From: Flavobacteriales bacterium
GTDB taxonomy: Bacteria > Bacteroidota > Bacteroidia > Flavobacteriales_F > PHOS-HE28
Length of the DNA: 64,000 bases
NCBI GenBank assembly: GCA_016719225.1
Contig: JADKAN010000002.1
Location: 930,001 to 994,000 of the forward strand
Direction: 5' to 3'
Shown here: one piece after another, positions 26,000 to 34,100 of the stretch
Layout: each line of letters begins with the position of its first letter
How positions within the stretch are numbered: the stretch's first letter is position 1
Notes under the pieces: generated by a model
What the model was told of the DNA's origin: nothing
The model's database searches: none
Seen by the model: the letters and a program-made list of their open reading frames with translations, nothing else
Position numbers and translations under genes: made by a program

Positions 26000-27001
26000 T
26001 CAATTGGCGAATTTCACTGCCTTCTTCAACGTTTCAGGCAAAGGCGGCAGTTTCCGGCGCTCGAAGAGGAAGCTGCTGAGATCCGCTATCTCCGAGAAAA
26101 TGTGGTGGCTGTCCATAGCGCCCTTGAGATACGATTGACCGGTGCTTCCGCCGGTGCCTACGCGTAGGCCGATCATGCGGTGTACCATGCTGATGTGGCG
26201 TGCACGCCAGGAAGCCATCACGGTATCGATGTCCAATAACGAGTCCAGGAAGCGGAAGGCCTGCTGGAAAACAGGCTCGTCGCGGTAGAGCATGATGAAG
26301 AGCGCACTACGGGCGGCAGCAGGGGAGAAATGCCGCTCCGGTGAACCCTCCACGAAGATCTTCTTCCACATTTTCGCATTGCCTTCTTCCCCCTTCACAA
26401 GGCTATCCACATACAGCTTTTCCAAGCGACTGAAGAAATCCGTTTCGCCGGGCCAGAAACGTTCCTGGAGGAAGGGCATGCGCTCCAACCATTTGTTCAC
26501 CAGGTCCAGCAAGGTGGGTTCATGTTCCAACGCCTCGATCTGCGCCTTGTGGTCAGGCCGCAGCTGGCTGGTATAATACTGTTTACCGAAACGGGCCTCC
26601 ATCCGCAGGCCAAGGCGCGCTTCCAGTATCTTGAACTGCATGCTCTGGAATCCGCTGGCGGGACGGAGCAGGTCGCGGAAGTCCAGGAAATCCAGCGGCG
26701 TCATGGTCTCGATGATCTCCCATTGATGGACCAACACGTCCAATATGGTCTTCACGCGTTGCAAGCGGTGCACGGCGATGTTCAGTTCGCCACCGTTGTC
26801 GTCCACTTCTTTGTTCTTGAAGATCTCCATCACGCTGCTTACCTCGTACAGCACTTGTTTGAACCACAGTTCATACGCTTGATGGATGATGATGAAGAGC
26901 ATCTCATCGTGCGCCTTTACGCCCACTTTATCGCTCTCCGGTTCTTGTGCGTTCAGGATCTTGTCCAATTGCAGATAGTCAGGGTAATACACGTTGCTCA
27001 T
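26000..27001 (-). CDS. kynA: Tryptophan 2,3-dioxygenase
   Basis: 333 residues from the ATG at 27001. Family marks: YYPDYLQLDKILNAQ, DEMLFIIIHQAYELWFKQVL (the substrate-pocket histidine and the helix over the heme), RDLLRPASGFQSMQFKILEA, and WRARHISMVHRMIGLRVGTGGSTG, where the proximal heme histidine and the GTGGSTG substrate loop lie. It opens the indole ring of L-tryptophan with O2 to N-formylkynurenine in the cytosol, the first step of the kynurenine route to NAD or to catabolism. Other kynurenine genes are not in this window. Confidence 0.97.
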   Translation of the reverse strand: MSNVYYPDYLQLDKILNAQEPESDKVGVKAHDEMLFIIIHQAYELWFKQVLYEVSSVMEIFKNKEVDDNGGELNIAVHRLQRVKTILDVLVHQWEIIETMTPLDFLDFRDLLRPASGFQSMQFKILEARLGLRMEARFGKQYYTSQLRPDHKAQIEALEHEPTLLDLVNKWLERMPFLQERFWPGETDFFSRLEKLYVDSLVKGEEGNAKMWKKIFVEGSPERHFSPAAARSALFIMLYRDEPVFQQAFRFLDSLLDIDTVMASWRARHISMVHRMIGLRVGTGGSTGQSYLKGAMDSHHIFSEIADLSSFLFERRKLPPLPETLKKAVKFAN

Positions 27002-27080
27002 TTTTGAATGGATCAAGCGCCAAATGTAGGATGCCCCATCATGGGTGTAGCGAAAGGCAGCATCGCTTTACTTTGTGCTC

Positions 27081-27608
27081 ATGCGCATTGCCAATTACGT
27101 GCTCTCACTATCGCTTGTACTGGCGGTTTCCACGGAAGGCTTATGTCAAGAAGGAAAGGGGACGGTCCAAGGATCTTCGGACAAGGCGCAGACCTTGTTC
27201 AATGGTGGCTTCCAACGGCCCGGAATGCCCGGGCCGGATACGGCGGCGGTAATGGTGAAGCCCGAATACCCGGGTGGAATTGCCGCGTTGAAAGACTACC
27301 TCCGAAGTGCCATTATTTACCCGGAGGATGAATTCCGCGCCGGCACACAGGGCGTGGTCTATGTCTCGTTCGTGGTTATCGAGGACGGGGCCGTAAGGAA
27401 CATCACGGTGAAGAAGGGGGTAAGTCCCGGGTTGGATGCAGAGGCTTTGCGTGCTGTGGCATCGATGCCCCGATGGTCTCCCGGCACCTTGGACGGTCGT
27501 CCAGTGAAGACCCGCTTTACCATACCCATCAGCTTCATGTTGGCGGGTCCGATATCCCACGAGGATAAGCTCGACTCCCTGGCTCCGGCTGTTCCAAAAA
27601 GACCATGA
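27081..27608 (+). CDS. Secreted TonB C-terminal domain protein
   Basis: 175 residues from the ATG at 27081 (GTG six bases upstream is in frame). Signal peptide MRIANYVLSLSLVLAVST...GLCQ. The TonB/TolA C-terminal fold spans about 60-155: PEYPGGIAALKDYLRSAIIYPE, QGVVYVSFVVIEDGAVRNIT, DAEALRAVASMPRWSPGTLDGRPV. Unlike true TonB there is no N-terminal membrane anchor or long Pro-rich spacer, so it is a periplasmic stand-alone TonB-CTD protein, common in Bacteroidetes and of unknown role. Confidence 0.88.
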   Translation: MRIANYVLSLSLVLAVSTEGLCQEGKGTVQGSSDKAQTLFNGGFQRPGMPGPDTAAVMVKPEYPGGIAALKDYLRSAIIYPEDEFRAGTQGVVYVSFVVIEDGAVRNITVKKGVSPGLDAEALRAVASMPRWSPGTLDGRPVKTRFTIPISFMLAGPISHEDKLDSLAPAVPKRP

Positions 27609-27616
27609 AACAGGAA

Positions 27617-27640
27617 CGGCCCAGGGAATTCCCCGGGCCG
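27617..27640. terminator. Hairpin terminator between convergent genes
   Basis: CGGCCC...GGGCCG stem (27617-27622 / 27635-27640) with an inner GGG/CCC, followed by CTTCCTCTT. It lies 8 bases after the TonB-domain gene. Confidence 0.75.
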
Positions 27641-27662
27641 CTTCCTCTTAAGGCAAGTTGCC

Positions 27663-28085
27663 TTACTCAGCCGTCTTGGTCTGGTTCTTTTCGTGACGCT
27701 CCTCCATGCGCTCCTTGGCTTTTGCGCGCATTTCACTTTGCATCTTCTGCCATTCGGTCATTTGCTCGGGGGTCAAAACCTGCTTCAGTTCAGCATTTTT
27801 CTTTTCGGTGGCGGATCGCAGAGCGGCACGATCATCTGTCGTGGTCTGATGGTCACCTGCTGTGTTACTCTCCTTGCGCGCCTTGCGTGCAGCATTCAGG
27901 TCATTGGCGTAGCGGGTGTTGATATCGGACACTTTCGCTTTCTGGTCGTCGTTCAACTTCAGGCGTGTGGTCATCTGCTCGGTGAGCTGCTGCGGCTTCT
28001 GCGCTCCATCACCTTTTGTGTCCTGGGCCATCGTCGCACTTCCCATCAGGGTGGCGAAGGCCAACGTCATCATCAGTTTGTTCAT
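27663..28085 (-). CDS. Spy/CpxP-like periplasmic helical protein
   Basis: 140 residues with a signal peptide (NKLMMTLAFATLMGSATMAQ). The mature part is all-helical and highly charged, with an LTxxQ-type repeat: MTTRLKLNDDQKAKVSDIN and ELKQVLTPEQMTEWQKMQ. These are the conserved helices of Spy/CpxP-like chaperones and heavy-metal resistors, which prevent aggregation in the periplasm. The C-terminus is Lys/Glu-rich (KAKERMEERHEKNQTK). Confidence 0.8.
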   Translation of the reverse strand: MNKLMMTLAFATLMGSATMAQDTKGDGAQKPQQLTEQMTTRLKLNDDQKAKVSDINTRYANDLNAARKARKESNTAGDHQTTTDDRAALRSATEKKNAELKQVLTPEQMTEWQKMQSEMRAKAKERMEERHEKNQTKTAE

Positions 28086-28311
28086 CTTAACCTTGGTTTT
28101 TAGGGTTCGCCCTGTATTTTGCCAACATCATGCCAAACGTGATCCGGCATTCATAAAAAATCCACCGTTCCATCAAGTCCCATTACCGAATGGGGAAAAA
28201 CCTCCGCGTCGGCTTTCCGGTAAAAGGACAGAATTATGCCCGATCCACGCGATTTTCGGGCTCTTCGCGAGCTTGGACCAGCACGGCCCGGACTTTGGTA
28301 GGGGAGACGCG

Positions 28312-28725
28312 ATGGAACAGATGGAAACTTCGGATTTTGACCGCGTTGACATGCCTGCGGTGCTGTTGGTCGACGACAACAAGGACCTGCTTTGGCTCAT
28401 GGCGAACTTCCTGAAGAGAAGCGGTTTCATCGTGCATACCTTGGATCATGCGCCGACGGTTGAGCAGGTGAATGCCTTGGCACCTGTGGTCGTCTTCCTG
28501 GATGTAGAGATCGGTAAACAGAACGGGACCGATACCTGCTTGAGCATCAAAGAAGATCCGGACCTGGCGAACACGGCCGTCGTGCTGGTTTCCAGCCACA
28601 CGAAGGAACTCCTTCGGGAAGAAGCGAAGTTGTGCGGTGCGGACGGTTATTTACAGAAACCGGTCGAGCCGGGAGTACTCATCGACCTGGCTAACCGTTA
28701 CGCCGAAGAACGCAGCCCTGCTTGA
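28312..28725 (+). CDS. Stand-alone response-regulator receiver domain
   Basis: 137 residues from the ATG at 28312, preceded at good distance by an AGGGGA ribosome site; the longer frame upstream is not protein-like. The receiver has VLLVDDNKDLLWLM (acidic pocket), the phospho-acceptor Asp in VVFLDVEIG, the conserved Ser in VLVSSHT, and Lys in YLQKPVEPG. There is no output domain, so it works as a phosphate shuttle or by protein contact, like Spo0F or CheY. It is a candidate partner for the receiver-containing kinases in this window. The D+1 to D+4 segment (EIGKQNGTD) is unusual because the normal MPxxxG loop is altered. Confidence 0.88.
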   Translation: MEQMETSDFDRVDMPAVLLVDDNKDLLWLMANFLKRSGFIVHTLDHAPTVEQVNALAPVVVFLDVEIGKQNGTDTCLSIKEDPDLANTAVVLVSSHTKELLREEAKLCGADGYLQKPVEPGVLIDLANRYAEERSPA

Positions 28726-28732
28726 AAGCAAG

Positions 28733-29500
28733 TTACTTGTAGATCGCGTTGAGCAGGCCGGCCAACCGGATACCGCCTTTCTGTAATTGCTTTTCCACCA
28801 ACGCCCAATTATCGTATTTGTAAGCGTAGCCAAGGTCAGCACCTTTCTCCGGTGGATAGATCTGCTGGCGGTAGGTGATGTTCTCCTGTGCCCAGTCCGC
28901 CGCCGAGCCGCGTACCAGTTGTTCCATACCGGCTTTGCTTACATGGTCCAGCGCAGCGGCAAGTTCAGAATAGCTCAACCCTTCCTCATCGATCAACCCA
29001 ATATCCCAAACGCGGTGCAGGTTACTTCCCTTGCCGAACCATTGCACTTTGAATGAATTACCACCCTTGTCATCACCACGACCAACGTGCAAGGGCTGGT
29101 GCAGATCACCCACCAAATGGACCAATACCTTAAGGCAGAATACTTTGCGCTCTGCTGAGAGGGTGTCACTTTTTAGTGCAGCCACCATCCGGTCAATGGC
29201 CTCCACCGCGTCGCCATTCGGGTTTTTCAACGCAGCGGCATACGTACTTCCATCGGGAATGGTGACCCAGTGCCAATCGCGGGTATAGTCGTATGCGCGA
29301 TCGCTACGCACTTCGTCCATCCAGGTAGCGGCCATGGCGAGGCTTTCGTCGCCGAGTATTGCACGTACCGCTTTTTGGGCGTTCCGCGAAAGGTGGTTTT
29401 CGGCGATGGCCCCGATAACGCGGTGGCCGGTGGGCCCCCAAGCCGAAGCGGTGGAGGGCGACATCAGCAGGACGGCGACCATTGGCTTCCAGAAGTTCAT
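28733..29500 (-). CDS. S1/P1 family nuclease
   Basis: 255 residues with a signal peptide cleaved before W (STASA|WGPTGHRVIG); the mature N-terminal Trp and His are zinc ligands in this family. Other ligands: TWMDEVRSD, DWHWVTIP, VHLVGDLHQPLHVGRGDDKGGN and WDIGLIDEE. The enzyme uses three zinc ions to cut single-stranded DNA or RNA and 3'-nucleotides in the periplasm or outside, often for phosphate or nucleoside scavenging. The length equals the typical family core. Confidence 0.95.
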   Translation of the reverse strand: MNFWKPMVAVLLMSPSTASAWGPTGHRVIGAIAENHLSRNAQKAVRAILGDESLAMAATWMDEVRSDRAYDYTRDWHWVTIPDGSTYAAALKNPNGDAVEAIDRMVAALKSDTLSAERKVFCLKVLVHLVGDLHQPLHVGRGDDKGGNSFKVQWFGKGSNLHRVWDIGLIDEEGLSYSELAAALDHVSKAGMEQLVRGSAADWAQENITYRQQIYPPEKGADLGYAYKYDNWALVEKQLQKGGIRLAGLLNAIYK

Positions 29501-29731
29501 GGTACAAGGTTAATAGGCAAGCAGTCTGTGTGCTCACATCATCTGCATTTTGCGGCTTAGTGACAGCGAGGACATGGGAAACGGTGTCATTCCACTGAGG
29601 TGTCTTTTCCACATGGATCGGAATTGAGCGTCCGCTTAGTGGCTTACAGCCCATGCAAATAGGGCATTATATAACTTGATGCAATGCGGCACAGCGATGG
29701 CTTAAGGGAAAGGCGACCAGCACAACTCAAA

Positions 29732-29875
29732 ATGAAAGATCAGAAGGATATCACGGACCGACAAGTTGCGGACCCGGTGATCGAGCTCCCGGAACGTTCC
29801 GCTCGCCCTGAGGACACCATACAGAACATTCCGCAGGATGCGATCTACAACGGTACACACTCATCAACGGAATAA
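29732..29875 (+). CDS. Small hydrophilic protein, unknown
   Basis: A 47-residue reading frame from the ATG at 29732, rich in charged residues and proline (MKDQKDITDRQVADPVIELP ... IQNIPQDAIYNG). It sits just before the topoisomerase IB gene in the same direction. Codon use resembles neighbouring genes, but no family is recognised and no clear ribosome site precedes it. A second small hydrophilic Pro/Glu-rich protein at 61125-61373 has similar composition. Confidence 0.4.
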   Translation: MKDQKDITDRQVADPVIELPERSARPEDTIQNIPQDAIYNGTHSSTE

Positions 29876-29968
29876 GCGCAGATGGGAGGATCCGAAGCGC
29901 CAAAGGCAGGTGCGGGCTCGGATCTTGATATTATAGCGGAGCACGTTTGATCATAAACGGAGAGAACC

Positions 29969-31063
29969 ATGCCGGCATTGAATAAACAGGAACATATACC
30001 CATGGCTCCAGCACGTTTGCGTGCATTGGACCACCGCCCCCGCAAATTGGCCCAGGCCGCAAGTTTGAAATACGTCACGGGTCTTCGCCCGGGTATTACA
30101 AGAAAAGCATCAGGTAAAGCTTGGAGCTATTACAAAGAAGGAAAATTGGTCAAGGACAAAGCAACGTTGGAACGCGCGAATGCCTTGGCCATACCTCCTG
30201 CATGGACGGATGTTTGGATCTGTGCCGATGCCGACGGCCATTTGCAAGCCACCGGAAAGGATGCCAAAGGCAGGAAGCAATACCGTTATCATCGGCGTTG
30301 GGCATCTGCCCGGGGACAGGTGAAGTTCCACCGATTGCACACCTTCGGAAAACATTTGCCCGCACTGCGGAAACGAGTAGCGGAAGATCTGGGGAAGCCT
30401 GGCATGCCCAAGGAAAAAGTGCTGGCCGGTATGGTTGCGTTGATGGAACGCACGCGCATCCGGGTCGGCAACAGGGCTTATGAGAAGAGCAATGGAAGCT
30501 TTGGCCTCAGCACGTTGAAGGATAAGCATGTGAAGCTTGAGAAAGGCGTGCTCAAGCTCCGTTTTAAAGGGAAGTCCGGCATTGTACATGACATTCCCTT
30601 GACCAGCTCGAAGCTGGCACGCTTGGTGATGCGCTGCAAGGAACTTCCCGGGCAGGAGCTTTTCCAATTCCTTGACGATGATGGCAACGTTCACGATGTT
30701 GACTCGGGCATGTTGAACGAGTACATACGGCAGGCATCCGGCGGCGATTTCAGCAGCAAGGATCTCCGGACATGGATGGGCAGTGTTTGTTGCGTCGCGG
30801 TCCTTTTGGATATTGAAGTGCCACCGACGAAGACGGAGTGCGCACAATGTGTGAACAACGCCATGGACGAGGTGGCGAAGCACTTGGGGAATACACGTGC
30901 CGTGTGCAAAGCACACTATGTGCATCCAGGTGTTGTCAAAGCTTTCGAGGAGGCTGCGTTGACGGACCTGGCGAAAGGCGTTCATCATAGAAAGCAGGAG
31001 ACCGACCTCCGGCGCTCGGAGCGTGTGCTGTTGAAGATCTGTGGAACTGGTGCATCACGTTAA
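29969..31063 (+). CDS. DNA topoisomerase IB (poxvirus-like)
   Basis: 364 residues; the ATG at 29969 is preceded by GGAGAG. The N-terminal part (20-110) carries the Topo-IB N domain (LKYVTGLRPGITRK, PPAWTDVWICADADGHLQATG, DAKGRKQYRYH). The catalytic domain has RIRVGNRAYEKSNGSFGLST, the Arg-Lys residues on KFHRLHTFGK and LRFKGKSG, KDLRTWMGS, and the nucleophile Tyr in CKAHYVHP. It relaxes supercoils through a 3'-phosphotyrosyl link without ATP. In other phyla this gene belongs to general stress regulons together with Ku and LigD, both nearby. Confidence 0.96.
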   Translation: MPALNKQEHIPMAPARLRALDHRPRKLAQAASLKYVTGLRPGITRKASGKAWSYYKEGKLVKDKATLERANALAIPPAWTDVWICADADGHLQATGKDAKGRKQYRYHRRWASARGQVKFHRLHTFGKHLPALRKRVAEDLGKPGMPKEKVLAGMVALMERTRIRVGNRAYEKSNGSFGLSTLKDKHVKLEKGVLKLRFKGKSGIVHDIPLTSSKLARLVMRCKELPGQELFQFLDDDGNVHDVDSGMLNEYIRQASGGDFSSKDLRTWMGSVCCVAVLLDIEVPPTKTECAQCVNNAMDEVAKHLGNTRAVCKAHYVHPGVVKAFEEAALTDLAKGVHHRKQETDLRRSERVLLKICGTGASR

Positions 31064-31142
31064 CCTCATGTCAGGTATTTTACTTTAGGCCCCCCACAGC
31101 AGTTCATGTGGTGTGAGGTCCATGTTGTTTAGTGAGGAACAG

Positions 31143-34100
31143 ATGAACGCAGAGCATAACGACGATATCCTTCCGGAAGACATCCCTGTGGAATTGGCCA
31201 GGGAGTTATTGAAAGTGGACGATGAGCAAATGGCGGTTTGGATCAGCGGGTCGAAGCTGAAGCTTGTCGACGGGTCCAATGGATCTATTGTTGAACGGGA
31301 CAGTCTTTTCGCTTTGCTGCAGGAATTGGACGGTCAACGGAGCGGCGCACCCAAGCCGTTCCCTATTGTCGCTATCGGCGCATCCGCCGGAGGGTTGGAA
31401 GCCATGTTCGAATTCGTAGGCGCCCTCGAACCCGATCTGGGAATGGCCTACGTCTACATCTCGCATTTGGACCCTGACCACGAAAGCCTGCTTCCACAAC
31501 TGCTTCAAAAGCGGACCAACTTGCCGATACATACCGTGGTGGACGGCTTGCGCATCAGGCCGAACAATATTTACGTGATCCCCCCCAACTCGAACATGGG
31601 GATCGTGGATGGGGTGCTCACGTTGCGCAAGCCCCGGAGCCTGTCCAAAAAGGGCTTCCATCCGGTGAACGAATTCATGGTGGCCTTGGCCGAAGCGTAT
31701 CAGATGAATGCGGTAGGCGTGATCCTTTCCGGGACCGCGACGGATGGCTCGCTTGGCATAAAGGCGATCAAAGCCGGTGGGGGATGGACCTTCGCACAGG
31801 ACGACAGTGCGAAATTCATGGATATGCCCCGCCATGCGCAGGAAGCAGTACCGGTGGATTTCGTGATGCCTCCCGCTGCGATCGCGGCCCAGTTGGGGAT
31901 TCTGCGCAAGCATCCGGTCGCCGAGGTGGCCTCACAGCATCTGGAAGCGTCAACGGCGCAAGGCCTGAAAGAGATCCTCGGACTGCTGCACATGCGGACG
32001 GGTGTGGATTTCACACAATACAAGCGCGCTACGATCATGCGGAGGATCCTGCGTCGTTTGGTGCTGCACAAGCTTTTGGACTATGAGAGTTATGCAAAGC
32101 TGCTGAAGGAGCAACCGCGGGAAACCGACGCGTTGTTCGAAGACCTCCTCATCAACGTTACCTCTTTCTTCCGGGAAGGACGTTTCCACGGATCCTTGAA
32201 GCTTCGCATTCTTCCAGAGCTGGTGAAAGAACGCGAAGGAAGCCCTACGCTCCGCATTTGGGTGGCGGGTTGCTCCAGCGGAGAGGAGGCGGTCTCCATT
32301 GCCATCACCGTCCTGGAATTCTACCGTTCCATTGAACGACCTCCCATGGTGCAGATATTCGCGACGGACCTGGATCCCGTGATGGTGGAAAAGGCCCGCA
32401 TGGGGATCTATGGCAAAGCGGCCATGGAAAGCGTATCGTCGACGATCAAGTCCCGTTACTTCACGAAGGTGGAAGCCGGATATCAGGTCATCAAAGCCAT
32501 ACGTGACCTGTGTGTCTTCGCCCAGCACGATCTGTTGAAGGATCCTCCTTTTTCGCGCATGGACCTCATCAGTTGCCAGAACGTGTTGATCTATTTCAAC
32601 AACGCGGCACAGCGCAAGGTCCTGCACAATTTCCATTATGCACTTTTACCGGATGGTTATTTGGCGTTGGGCCGTTCCGAATCGGTCAATGCAGCGGGGG
32701 ACCTGTTCACTTCCGGGGTGAACGAGGATAAGGTATACACTAAACGGAGCGGTAAGGCCACGGTCCATTTCAGTGCGATCGGCGCAATGAATGGAGCCGC
32801 AGGAACACATGCCCGTGAAAAGCATTCCCACCCCGGCATTTCCCGGACCAAGGGAAGTGATCTGGACATGGAGGCGGAACGGTTGCTGCTGCACCGCCAT
32901 GTTCCGGCCAGTATGGTCGTGGACCATAACTTGGACGTTGTACGGTTCAGGGGTTACACCGCGACCTACTTGGCACCGCAGTCCGGAAAGGCGAGTTTGA
33001 ACTTGCTGAAGCTCGTGCGTGAGGACCTCGTATTTGAATTGCGGGCGCTCTTCCACAAGGTAAAAGAAGATCATGTACCCGTTTCACGTTCCGGGTTGGA
33101 GATCGAGGTGGACGGCATGACACGGTCAGTGAGCATCGAGATCTCCCCGATGCGTTCCGAGTTGGGCGCGGAACATTTCCTCGTTGTTTTCTTGGATGAA
33201 AGTGGGATAGCCGACCGCTCCCGACCAGAGCCGATCAGTGGTCAGGAAGGCGATCAGGATATGAAGGACCGCCGGATAGCACTGCTCGAACGCGAAGTCC
33301 GGGAGGTGCGTGAGCAAATGCGCTTGTTGCTGGAGGAGGCTGAAGGCAAGAGCGAGCAATTGCAGACCGCGCATGAGGAAATGCTTTCCAGCAACGAGGA
33401 GTTGCAAAGCATGAACGAGGAATTGGAGACCAGCAAAGAGGAGTTGCAAAGCACGAACGAGGAACTCTCCACCATCAACGACGAACTGATACAGCGCCAG
33501 GACGAACTCCGGGAATCGCGTGATTACGCCGAGGGCATCATCAGTACCATCAGCACGCCTTTAGTAGTGCTTAATTCCAGCCTGCGGGTGCGGCGGGCCA
33601 ATGCGGCATTCTACAAAGCATTCCGTACCACGAAGGAAGCGACGGAAGGTGTGTTGTTGCATGAACTCGGCAATCGCCAGTGGGACGTGCCCAAGTTGCG
33701 CGCGGAATTGCTGGATGTACTGCATCATGGCTCGGACATGCAGGCCTTGGAAGTGAAGCACGACCATGTGGATGAGGATGAGCGCACCTTCCTGTTAAGC
33801 GCCCGACGCATCGTGCATCTGGGACCCAAGCAGCGGATCCTGGTCACGCTCGAGGACATCACCGAAGAGCGCCGCAGCACCAATGCCCTCCTGAACCTGG
33901 CCGCGATCGTTACCAATAGCAGTGATGCCATCCTCAGCTTGGATCTGGAAGGCCGGGTATTGAGCTGGAATCCCGGTGCGGAACAGCTCTACGGCTGGAC
34001 AGCTCCGGACATGGTGGGTCAGAGCATTGAACGCCTACTGCCCTCTGACAGGGCGAGTGAAGTGCCTGGCTTATTACAAAGGGTGGGTGCCGGGGAACGC

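Noticed and set aside
30110..30988. 292-residue minus-strand open frame
   Set aside because: Fully antisense to the topoisomerase IB gene, whose motifs are complete; long antisense frames are expected at this GC content.
33370..33490. Direct repeats in DNA resembling an array
   Set aside because: They encode the heptads of the coiled coil in the CheB-CheR kinase.
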